Source of the DNA: Candidatus Faecalibacterium faecipullorum
Lineage (GTDB): Bacteria > Bacillota > Clostridia > Oscillospirales > Ruminococcaceae
NCBI GenBank assembly: GCA_019118985.1
Contig: DWXX01000176.1
Span: 1-5,224, forward strand
Length of the DNA stretch: 5,224 bases
Reading direction: 5' to 3'
This document shows, piece after piece, positions 1 to 5,105 of this stretch (within the stretch, counting starts at the first letter, position 1; each line of letters begins with the position of its first letter). The position numbers were made by a program, and so were the translations under genes. The notes below the pieces were generated by a model. That model was not told the origin of the DNA. It ran no database searches and was given only the letters and a program-made list of their open reading frames with translations.

Positions 1-487
1 CGATGCTGGTGCCGAGGATCAGGTTGATCAGGCCGCCCGACGGGCTGAGGAAGATGCGGATCATACCGCAGACGACCATGATCGAGATGAAGTGCGGCGC
101 GTACAGCACCGTCTGCACCACCCGCTTATACCGCTTGAACCGCAGCTGGTTGATGCACAGGGACAGTACAATGGGAATCGGGAAGCTCCACAGCAGGCTG
201 TACAAAGCCAGCAGGAAGGTATTCTTGATCATTCGGGCGCAGGTGGGGGCGGTGAAGAACCGCTCGAACCATTCCAGGCCCACCCATTCGCTGCCCCAGA
301 TGCCGCGGGAAGCCCGGTAATCCCGGAACGCGATCTGGATGCCGTACATCGGGATGTACTTGTAGATGAAGGTCAGCACGATGGGCAAAAGCAGCAGCGC
401 GTAGAGCTGCCAGTGCTCCGCCATGCGCCGCCCCAGCCCCTTGCGGTGCTGGATGACGGCGGCTTTCGCTTGTACGTTGGAACTCAT
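1..487 (-). CDS. Carbohydrate ABC transporter permease, LplB/YteP type (N-terminal 162 codons, 3' end beyond window)
   Basis: Inner-membrane subunit of a CUT1-type ABC importer for sugars or oligosaccharides, expected to pair with a second permease, a binding protein and an ATPase outside this window. The frame is open from the ATG at 487 to the window edge. It begins MSSNVQAKAA and has a basic cytoplasmic N-terminus, a first membrane segment at about residues 29-47, the family-typical WVGLEWFERFF stretch (69-78), a second segment at about 88-113 and a third at about 124-147 containing YAPHFIS (129-135). The PHFIS motif and the SPSGGLINLIL region (148-158) are characteristic of LplB-like permeases, which are usually about 300-320 aa, so about half is present. 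A GAGGGA ribosome site lies 5 nt before the start. It is the first gene of a leftward operon, driven from the promoter at 692-720 through a leader of about 200 nt. The ABC-permease assignment is firm; the substrate is unknown. Confidence 0.9.
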   Translation of the reverse strand, partial: MSSNVQAKAAVIQHRKGLGRRMAEHWQLYALLLLPIVLTFIYKYIPMYGIQIAFRDYRASRGIWGSEWVGLEWFERFFTAPTCARMIKNTFLLALYSLLWSFPIPIVLSLCINQLRFKRYKRVVQTVLYAPHFISIMVVCGMIRIFLSPSGGLINLILGTSI

Positions 488-593
488 GATGTTCCCTCAC
501 TTCCTTTCAAAGAGTCAAACACATGGATGGCGGATGGCTGCTTCCCCCCTCTCCTGTTCAGCTGCGCCGGGGCCGGCTTGGAGCTTGTTTATG

Positions 594-605
594 TGTAACG
601 TTTCA
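594..605 (-). promoter_or_regulatory. LacI-family operator O1
   Basis: The top strand reads TGTAACGTTTCA, so the bottom strand reads TGAAACGTTACA, identical over 12 bp to O2. It sits in the untranslated leader of the permease transcript, about 80 nt downstream of the predicted start and about 107 bp before the permease ATG. It probably acts as an auxiliary site or transcription roadblock. The central CpG matches LacI-family operators, where the hinge-helix leucine inserts. Confidence 0.72.
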
Positions 606-619
606 TATCCTTTGGTTTG

Positions 620-648
620 AAAAGCCCCCGTCAGGGTGAAGGCGGGGG
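620..648 (-). terminator. Hairpin with short T tract in the permease leader (possible attenuator)
   Basis: On the minus strand CCCCCG (648-643) can pair with CGGGGG (630-625) around a 12-nt loop. The stem is followed by CTTTTC (624-619). This resembles a weak intrinsic terminator facing the permease gene, and it lies inside its leader between O1 and O2. No leader peptide or alternative antiterminator stem is obvious. It may be an attenuator, an RNA-stabilising hairpin, or incidental in GC-rich DNA. Confidence 0.35.
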
Positions 649-663
649 ACCGGGCCGCATCTG

Positions 664-675
664 TGAAACGTTACA
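664..675 (+). promoter_or_regulatory. LacI-family operator O2, overlapping the start of the permease transcript
   Basis: The sequence is TGAAACGTTACA, flanked by TG on its left. It lies about 11-22 nt downstream of the transcription start predicted from the leftward promoter (-10 at 697-692). This is the classic position for a LacI-type repressor to block initiation, so it is the most likely primary operator of the ABC-transport operon. Confidence 0.78.
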
Positions 676-691
676 TTGCTGTTGTGCTCTT

Positions 692-720
692 ATAATAGCC
701 CAGAATTTTTCTGTTGTCAA
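692..720 (-). promoter_or_regulatory. Promoter of the permease operon
   Basis: On the minus strand there is a perfect -35 box TTGACA (720-715), a 17-bp spacer and a -10 box TATTAT (697-692), which matches the sigma-A consensus at five of six positions. The predicted start is near 685, giving a leader of about 200 nt to the permease ATG at 487. Operator O2 lies just downstream, so a strong promoter held down by repressor is the likely logic. Confidence 0.8.
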
Positions 721-795
721 GAACTTTTTGTGTGAAAAATGCGCTTTTACGCTTTGCACAAAAGCAGGGCATCCGGTTTGTGCGCATTCACAGAA

Positions 796-807
796 AATAA
801 CGTTTCA
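796..807 (-). promoter_or_regulatory. LacI-family operator O3
   Basis: The bottom strand reads TGAAACGTTATT. It keeps the full nine-base TGAAACGTT core but loses two bases of the outer half-site. It lies about 60-70 bp upstream of the predicted lacI-gene start and about 120 bp upstream of the permease start. It may be a weaker site that bridges loops between O2 and O4. Confidence 0.65.
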
Positions 808-830
808 CACTTTATTTCATGAAAAATCGC

Positions 831-859
831 TTTACATTTCACGCCGCGACTGCTATAAT
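831..859 (+). promoter_or_regulatory. Promoter of the lacI-type operon
   Basis: A -35 box TTTACA (831-836), exactly 17 bp, then a consensus -10 TATAAT (854-859) preceded by TGC, an extended -10 element. The predicted start is near 866, leaving a leader of about 120 nt before the regulator ATG at 987. Operators O3 (upstream) and O4 (in the leader) flank it, which suggests autoregulation. Confidence 0.8.
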
Positions 860-926
860 CAGAACAGTAAAGAGGCGCCCAGGCGCACAGGACGGCCACG
901 CGGGGGCTTTCTTTTCATGTAATATA

Positions 927-938
927 TGAAACGTTCCA
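927..938 (+). promoter_or_regulatory. LacI-family operator O4 in the lacI-gene leader
   Basis: The sequence is TGAAACGTTCCA, with the same TGAAACGTT core as O1-O3. It lies about 62-73 nt downstream of the predicted start of the regulator transcript and 48 bp before its ATG, so a bound repressor could act as a roadblock or as a loop anchor. Its left half is also part of a separate inverted repeat, TTTCAT-N7-ATGAAA (913-931). Confidence 0.72.
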
Positions 939-986
939 CGCGCAGGCCGCCTCTTCTATCCTTGATCTGAAAAGGAGCAGCATCCC

Positions 987-1985
987 ATGAGCAGAAAATC
1001 GACCGCCGCCCCCACCATGAAGGACGTCGCCGCCGAGGCGGGGGTGGCCCTGGGCACCGTATCGAAGGTGTTCAACAACATCCCGGTGGGGGAGGAATAC
1101 CGCGCCCGCGTCCTGGACGCCGCCCGCAAGCTGGGCTATCAGGTGAACAGTTACGCCCGCGGCCTCAAGACCAACAAGACCAACACCGCCGCCCTGGTCT
1201 GGCCCACCCTGTGGCACCCCTTCTTCGCCTCCCTGGCCGACGCCATCGTCGGCTGCCTGATGAAGCGGGGCTACCGCACCATCGTCACCATCACCAACTA
1301 CGACAGCCAGGCCGAGCAGCAGTGCATCGACCTGGTGCGCCAGAACAAGGTGGACGGCATCATCGCCCTGACCTACAACCCCGACCTCGACGTCGACCCC
1401 GACCTGCCCTTCGTCAGCATCGACCGGCACTTCAAGGCCGGGGTGCCCTGCGTGGCGTCCGACAACTTCAGCGGCGGGCAGCTGGCCGCGGCCAAGCTGA
1501 TCGAGCTGGGCTGCCGCAGGCTGCTGTTTCTGCGGCGGGGCTCGGGCGTCGCCGGCGAGGCCGACAAGCGCCGGATGGGCTTCGAGGCCGTCTGCCGCGA
1601 CAGGGGCGTCCCCTTCGACTCCCTCTACCTGCTGGACGAGGCGGGCTTCGACCCCTTCGACGCCTTCCTGGCCGAGCACACCCACGGCGGCGTCTTTGAG
1701 TACGACGGCATCTTCTGCAACACCGACCGCCTGTGCTACGAGATCCAGAAGCGGCTGGAGGGGCTGGGCATCCATGTCCCCGCCGACGTCCAGATGATCG
1801 GCTACGACGGCATCCGCAAGTTCGACTCGGACGAGCTGTTCTGCTCCACTATCATCCAGCCGGTGGACCAGATGGCCCAGACCGCGGTGGACCTGCTTTT
1901 GGAGGACGACCGCTCGGCCCTGCCCTCTTTGATCTGCCTGCCGGTGCGCTATCAGGCCGGCGGCACCACCCGCGACAGCGTCTAA
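987..1985 (+). CDS. LacI/GalR-family transcriptional regulator
   Basis: DNA-binding repressor of 332 aa, the usual length for the family. The helix-turn-helix is at residues 10-31 (TMKDVAAEAGVALGTVSKVF). The hinge helix is at about 50-64, with YQVNSYARGLKTNKT including Leu60, the residue expected to wedge into a central CpG. The periplasmic-binding-protein-like sensor domain follows: HPFFASLADAI (77-87), DGIIAL (123-128), a VSIDRHF strand (143-149), SDN.SGGQLAA (158-168), RRMGFEAV (195-202), and VQMIGYDGI (268-276) with the conserved GYD, then STIIQPV (287-293). The start is supported by AAAGGAG (971-977), 9 nt upstream. It heads a three-gene operon; the next ribosome site begins on its stop codon. 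The four TGAAACGTT operators around its promoter and the divergent permease promoter are its probable targets. The ligand is unknown, presumably the sugar carried by the neighbouring importer (inference). Codons end overwhelmingly in C or G. Confidence 0.93.
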   Translation: MSRKSTAAPTMKDVAAEAGVALGTVSKVFNNIPVGEEYRARVLDAARKLGYQVNSYARGLKTNKTNTAALVWPTLWHPFFASLADAIVGCLMKRGYRTIVTITNYDSQAEQQCIDLVRQNKVDGIIALTYNPDLDVDPDLPFVSIDRHFKAGVPCVASDNFSGGQLAAAKLIELGCRRLLFLRRGSGVAGEADKRRMGFEAVCRDRGVPFDSLYLLDEAGFDPFDAFLAEHTHGGVFEYDGIFCNTDRLCYEIQKRLEGLGIHVPADVQMIGYDGIRKFDSDELFCSTIIQPVDQMAQTAVDLLLEDDRSALPSLICLPVRYQAGGTTRDSV

Positions 1986-2002
1986 AAGGAGGCGTACCAC
2001 CC

Positions 2003-2629
2003 ATGCTGAAACGACACCGCGGCCTGCTGTACCTGCTCGTACCCTTTTTGCTGATCCTGGCGCTGATCGCAGTCTGGAACGCCCTGGATTTTTCCCGCTA
2101 CCCCGAAAAGGCCGCCGACGGCGCAGTGTGGGACAAAAGCTGGGAGATGATGGGCACGGCCGTCGGCATCGAGCCGCCCGGCGGCGGCCTGACTCTGCTG
2201 GCCAACAACTCCATCCTCGCCGGGTCGGACACCTACTACGCTGCCTGGACCGCGGGCGAGCCGGCCAAATACACCAACGCCGACGGCGACGAGGTGGACC
2301 TCTACCCCGCCCAGCTCTATGTGCTTCTGTACGGCTGCGAGGACGAAGCCGCCGCCCGCGACGCCTGCGCCGACTTCCTCGCGCGGGAGAAGGCGACCTA
2401 CACCGTCCAGGATGAGCGCGCCGAGACCCATAACACGCAGGACTACACCGTCCTCGACTACACCGGCGGCTCGGCCGACAACCCCTACGACCGGGGCAGC
2501 GCGGCCTTCGCGGTGCGGGGCGGCTACGTCCTGGTGGCCGAGCTGCTGGCGCAGGACAGCTTTGACGGCGACGTGCCGGCCCTGCTGGCCGATTTTCTGG
2601 ACGGCGTCCACTACGACGCCGCATTGTAA
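2003..2629 (+). CDS. Membrane-anchored acidic protein of unknown function
   Basis: A 208-aa protein I cannot assign to a family. The N-terminus MLKRHRG followed by a hydrophobic stretch at about residues 8-28 looks like a signal anchor or uncleaved signal peptide. There is no lipobox cysteine, so it is probably fixed in the membrane with the remaining 180 residues outside the cell. The exposed part is acidic and rich in Ala, Asp, Tyr and Gly, with two cysteines (112 and 122) ten residues apart. Predicted features include WDKSWEMMGTAVG (43-55), an AQLYVLLYGCEDEAAARDACADFL stretch (about 103-126), and a C-terminal strand-like GGYVLVAELLAQD (173-185). The ATG at 2003 is chosen because AAAGGAGG (1986-1992 with adjacent A) lies 10 nt before it and overlaps the regulator's stop, implying translational coupling. 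The frame stays open upstream, but only as a shadow of the lacI-type gene. Its place between regulator and YesL-like gene suggests a role in the same sugar response (inference). Confidence 0.8.
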   Translation: MLKRHRGLLYLLVPFLLILALIAVWNALDFSRYPEKAADGAVWDKSWEMMGTAVGIEPPGGGLTLLANNSILAGSDTYYAAWTAGEPAKYTNADGDEVDLYPAQLYVLLYGCEDEAAARDACADFLAREKATYTVQDERAETHNTQDYTVLDYTGGSADNPYDRGSAAFAVRGGYVLVAELLAQDSFDGDVPALLADFLDGVHYDAAL

Positions 2630-2653
2630 CGCATGGTAAGAACGCATTGTAAG
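2621..2653 (+). repeat. Three imperfect copies of GCATTGTAAS between two genes
   Basis: GCATTGTAAC (2621-2630), GCATGGTAAG (2631-2640) and GCATTGTAAG (2644-2653) are a near-tandem 10-bp repeat. The first copy contains the stop codon of the 208-aa protein and the last runs into the ribosome site of the next gene. It probably arose by local slippage or duplication; each copy carries TAA. Confidence 0.7.
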
Positions 2654-2666
2654 GAGGAAAAAGACG

Positions 2667-3440
2667 ATGGGCCTCTTCTTCGCCGATGACAGCTATGACG
2701 AGAGCCGCCGGATGACGGGCTTTGCCCGCTACAAGCAGCTGTTGTCCTTTTACGCCGGGCGGTGGGTCAAGCTCAACCTGCTGGCTTCGCTGGGGGCGCT
2801 GCCCCTCGCGGCGGGCATCGCCCTCGCCATCCTGACCTCCAGCGTTCTGGTGCTGCTCCCGGTCAGCCTTGCCGGCGGGGCCATCTTCGGGCCTTTCCTG
2901 GCGGCGGTCTACGACAGCATCTTCCGCGGCCTGCGGGACGCCCCCGGCTCCTGGCGGGAGCACTGGCGGCGCAGCTGGCGGCAGAACGCCAAAGCCAGCC
3001 TCCTGCCCGGCGCGCTGGACGGCCTGCTGGCCGGGCTGTACGCCTTTTTGCTCTACATGCTGTGGGTGGCCGAAACGCCCCCCAGCCCCGGCACGGTGGC
3101 GCTGCTGGTGTTCAGCGCGCTGCTCTTCCTCGCGCTCAACCTGCTGTACTGGCCGCAGCTGGTGCTGTTCCAGCAGAGCAACGGGCTGCGGCTGTACAAC
3201 GCCGTCCTGTTCACCATCCGCTATTTCTGGCGGGTGATGGGCGCGGCCGCGCTGGCGCTGGCCTGGGCGGCTGTCTTCCTCCTCTTTGCGCCCTGGACGC
3301 TGCTGCCCGCGCCCTTCATCGGCCTGTGGTTCATCCTCTTCGTCTGCGAGCTCTCGCTCTACCGCCGCCTGGACGGCGCCCTGCACATCGAAGAACAGTT
3401 CCGCGCCGTGGAGGGAGATCCATGGCGGGAGGGGGAGTGA
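2667..3440 (+). CDS. Polytopic membrane protein, DUF624/YesL-like
   Basis: A 257-aa integral membrane protein with about five or six membrane segments (roughly residues 35-52, 54-78, 113-135, 143-165, 190-210 and 212-230). The second is followed by GPFLAAVYDSIFRGLRD (75-91) and a basic Trp/Arg-rich cytoplasmic loop, WREHWRRSWRQNAKAS (96-111). This layout, with a GP-x-x-A-x-Y turn and a segment resembling the DFFRAFKQNFKQA loop of the family, recalls DUF624/YesL proteins, which in Bacillota commonly sit beside LplB/YtcP-type sugar ABC transporters. Their biochemical role is not established. The assignment is by pattern and context only; an unrelated membrane family remains possible. The start is set by AAGGAGG (2651-2657), 9 nt before the ATG. 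It is the last gene of the operon; a strong terminator begins 38 bp after its TGA. Confidence 0.75.
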   Translation: MGLFFADDSYDESRRMTGFARYKQLLSFYAGRWVKLNLLASLGALPLAAGIALAILTSSVLVLLPVSLAGGAIFGPFLAAVYDSIFRGLRDAPGSWREHWRRSWRQNAKASLLPGALDGLLAGLYAFLLYMLWVAETPPSPGTVALLVFSALLFLALNLLYWPQLVLFQQSNGLRLYNAVLFTIRYFWRVMGAAALALAWAAVFLLFAPWTLLPAPFIGLWFILFVCELSLYRRLDGALHIEEQFRAVEGDPWREGE

Positions 3441-3477
3441 GCGTTTGACTTGAAGTGGTCTTCTGGAAGATGAAGAA

Positions 3478-3518
3478 AAAAGCCGCCTCATCCCCGGCAA
3501 GGGGGCGAGGCGGCTTTT
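3478..3518 (+). terminator. Intrinsic terminator of the lacI-type operon
   Basis: GCCGCCTC (3482-3489) pairs perfectly with GAGGCGGC (3507-3514). Four A on the left and four T on the right (3515-3518) extend the stem, and inner CCCC/GGGG pairing stabilises the loop. The A run on the left could also serve as a T tract on the minus strand, so the hairpin may work in both directions, although no leftward gene ends here. Confidence 0.88.
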
Positions 3519-3521
3519 CGC

Positions 3522-3537
3522 GAAGTTTCGAAGTTTC
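3522..3537 (+). repeat. Direct repeat GAAGTTTC x2 just upstream of a promoter
   Basis: Two adjacent copies of GAAGTTTC (3522-3529 and 3530-3537) lie between the terminator and the next -10 box, followed by AC. The second copy extends to GTTTCA, the same half-site found in the four operators, but the central CpG is missing. It may be a binding site for an activator of the promoter at 3559-3567, or chance. Confidence 0.4.
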
Positions 3538-3558
3538 ACAGAAAAACGATTCCCTGTT

Positions 3559-3567
3559 TGCTATAAT
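3559..3567 (+). promoter_or_regulatory. Extended -10 promoter of the solute-binding protein gene
   Basis: TGC followed by consensus TATAAT (3562-3567) forms an extended -10 element. The hexamer 17 bp upstream (CAGAAA, 3539-3544) matches the -35 consensus at only three of six positions, so the promoter probably depends on the TGn element or on an activator. The start would be near 3574, giving a leader of about 60 nt. Confidence 0.65.
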
Positions 3568-3620
3568 AAAACCAAACTGCCGCTTTGAGACGGCTGATGG
3601 TCTGCCGAAAGGAAAACGCG

Positions 3621-3627
3621 AGGGGGA
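3621..3627 (+). promoter_or_regulatory. Ribosome binding site that decides the lipoprotein start
   Basis: AGGGGGA ends at 3627. The ATG at 3628 follows immediately, too close for initiation, whereas the in-frame ATG at 3637 is 9 nt away, the usual spacing. The ATG at 3640 is also in frame at 12 nt. I therefore place the start at 3637, giving the N-terminus MMKKLRMLC. Confidence 0.6.
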
Positions 3628-3636
3628 ATGAACGAG

Positions 3637-5095
3637 ATGATGAAAAAATTACGCATGCTGTGCGCCGCTGCCGCGATCGGTCTGTGCTGCGCCGCCTGTG
3701 CGGGCGGTATGGAAACGGCGGCGGGCGAAGCATCCAGCCGGCCCCAGGGGGGAGCAGGCGGCTGAAACGGTCACGTTGAGCGTCTATCTGCCGGCGCAGT
3801 ATGCCGACCCGACGACCCATTACCCGATCTACGAAAAGCTGATGGACTATCAGCAGGCCCATCCGAACATTGAGCTCACCTTTGTTTCTCCTGCGAGCAG
3901 CGACCTGGCTGAACGGGAGGCCGTCATCAGCCAGCTCAGCGCCGAGATCCTTTCGGGCGGGGGGCCGGACCTTTTTATTATGGAGGGTTACCGCCGAACC
4001 GAGAGCAACCTGTTCCCGGATATTGAGAAGGCCATGGCGAATGGGACATTTCTGGACCTGACCGAAGCCATGGAGAAGCAGGGCCTGTCCAGAGAAGAGG
4101 ACTTTTACACCGCTGTGCTGGACGCCGGTCAGTGGGAGGGGCGGCAGTATGTTCTGCCCCTCGGTTTTTCTGTCCCGCTGATGGTCAGCGCCGCCGATGT
4201 GCTGTATGCAGGCAGCTTTGACCTGCAGCGCGCCATGCGCACCATGGACTCCCTGCTGACCGAGCTGCTGCGCATCCACGAAGAGCAGCCGATTTTGGTG
4301 ATCACCGGCATCGACCCGCTGGGCGTTCTGGCGCAGCCGGTCCTGGACTATGAGGCGCACCGGGTGCAGCTGGATACGCCTGCCGTGCGCCGCGCGCTGG
4401 AACTGGAGAAGGTGTTTCGCACCGGGGACATCGCCTACGACCTCGCCCGGGGGCTGTTCAATGATGCGGACCCCGCGCAGGTCCGGGATGGATTTGCCGG
4501 CGGCGTGCCCTTTGCCCTTTTGCAGGACAGCAAGTTCAGCATCAACCTCTTGCGGCAGTGCCAGGCGCTGGGGGTCGAGGCGTCGGTGCTGCCGGTCCCC
4601 AATGAAGAGGGGACCTTTACGGCGAAGATCGGCTCGTATGCCATGGGCAGCCGCAACACGCAGCACCCCGAGGAAGTCGCGGACCTGCTGCTCTATCTTA
4701 TCAGCGAGGAATGTCAGTCTGCGGCCGCCTATGCGGACTACGATCAGTTCCCCGTCCGAAAAGGATGTATGCAGGCCTGCTTTGACGCGCAGTATCAATT
4801 CTCGGCCTGTGATGCTTCCCGCGAGAAGCTGACCGAAGAGGAGGTCGCAGAGCGGCAGGGGCGGTACGGCGCGCCGCTCGATGCGGCCCGCATCGAGCAA
4901 TTTGAGACCATCTGCGATCAGGTGACGGCCGCCCATTACCAGACCATCTGGTACCGCGGCGTGGACTTGGGGCAGACCGAAACGGGGGAGAATGTTGCGA
5001 GCTTCCTCCATGTGCAGTACTGGAACGACGAGATAACCCTGGATGAGCTCATCGGGATACTCTCGTCCAAGATGCGCCTGTACCTGGACGAATGA
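3637..5095 (+). CDS. Extracellular sugar-binding lipoprotein (ABC transporter SBP, family 1-like) interrupted by a +1 frameshift
   Basis: Cell-surface binding lipoprotein for an ABC importer, about 485 aa if read through. The first frame (3637-3765) encodes a lipoprotein signal peptide: MMKK, a hydrophobic core, then LCCAAC with the likely lipidated Cys21 followed by AGG. It meets a TGA at 3763-3765. The rest of the protein lies one base later and is open from upstream of 3698 to the TGA at 5093. It starts in earnest at ETVTLSVYLPAQ, the typical first beta strand of family 1 binding proteins. Further family-like features are YEKLMDYQQAHPNIELTF, LSAEILSGGGPDLFIMEG, FLDLTEAMEKQ, QYVLPLGFSVPLMVSA and KIGSYAMGS, plus the C-terminal helical ITLDELIGILSSKMRLYL. 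Removing one base from the G6 run at 3747-3752 joins SSRPQ to GEQAAETVTL. The GTG at 3698 would give an intact 465-aa frame but no signal peptide and a basic N-terminus. The call as a binding protein is good; whether it is functional, slippage-rescued or broken is open. Confidence 0.8.
3747..3752 (+). other. G6 homopolymer, probable site of the frameshift in the lipoprotein gene
   Basis: Six consecutive G, preceded by CCCCA, lie in the linker between lipobox and mature domain. The upstream frame hits TGA 11 bases after the run, and the downstream frame needs exactly one base fewer. The run is therefore the most economical place for the indel, whether from sequencing error, slippage or mutation. 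Confidence 0.7.
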
Positions 5096-5105
5096 GGGGG
5101 CGGCC

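Larger units (their letters stand above)
488..986. other. Divergent intergenic control region
   Basis: This 499-bp stretch between the leftward permease and the rightward lacI-type gene holds no convincing coding sequence. Its central part (about 690-860) is clearly more AT-rich than the flanking genes. It contains a leftward promoter (692-720), a rightward promoter (831-859), four operator copies (594-605, 664-675, 796-807, 927-938), a hairpin in the leftward leader (620-648) and several inverted repeats between 739 and 824. Operator centres lie about 70, 132 and 131 bp apart, an arrangement compatible with repression by looping (inference). The stretch 488-590 shows nothing beyond the permease ribosome site. 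Confidence 0.85.

Noticed and set aside
691..696. Plus-strand TATAAT as a rightward promoter
   Set aside because: No -35-like hexamer lies 16-18 bp upstream on the plus strand. The same bases belong to the much better leftward promoter with a perfect TTGACA.
871..915. Possible attenuator in the regulator leader: GC-rich stretch followed by CTTTCTTTT
   Set aside because: I could only form stems of three or four pairs before the T-rich tract, too weak to call a terminator.
617..922. A plus-strand frame of about 100 codons inside the divergent control region
   Set aside because: It overlaps both promoters and three operators, and its translation is cysteine-rich with no domain character or proper ribosome site.
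915..3539. A very long open frame on the minus strand opposite the lacI-type operon
   Set aside because: The predicted product is low-complexity Arg/Gly/Pro/Gln-rich sequence without domains. It covers three genes with clear starts, ribosome sites and family motifs on the other strand. It results from strong C/G-ending codon bias.
3698..3700. GTG start giving an uninterrupted binding-protein frame
   Set aside because: It would lack a signal peptide and begin with a basic stretch out of phase with the clear lipobox just upstream, and no ribosome site is positioned for it. A frameshift at the G6 run explains the region better.
3763..3774. Operator-like TGAAACGGTCAC at the start of the mature binding-protein region
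   Set aside because: It matches the operator at only about 8 of 12 positions, breaks the core after TGAAACG and lies in coding sequence, so chance is the better explanation.
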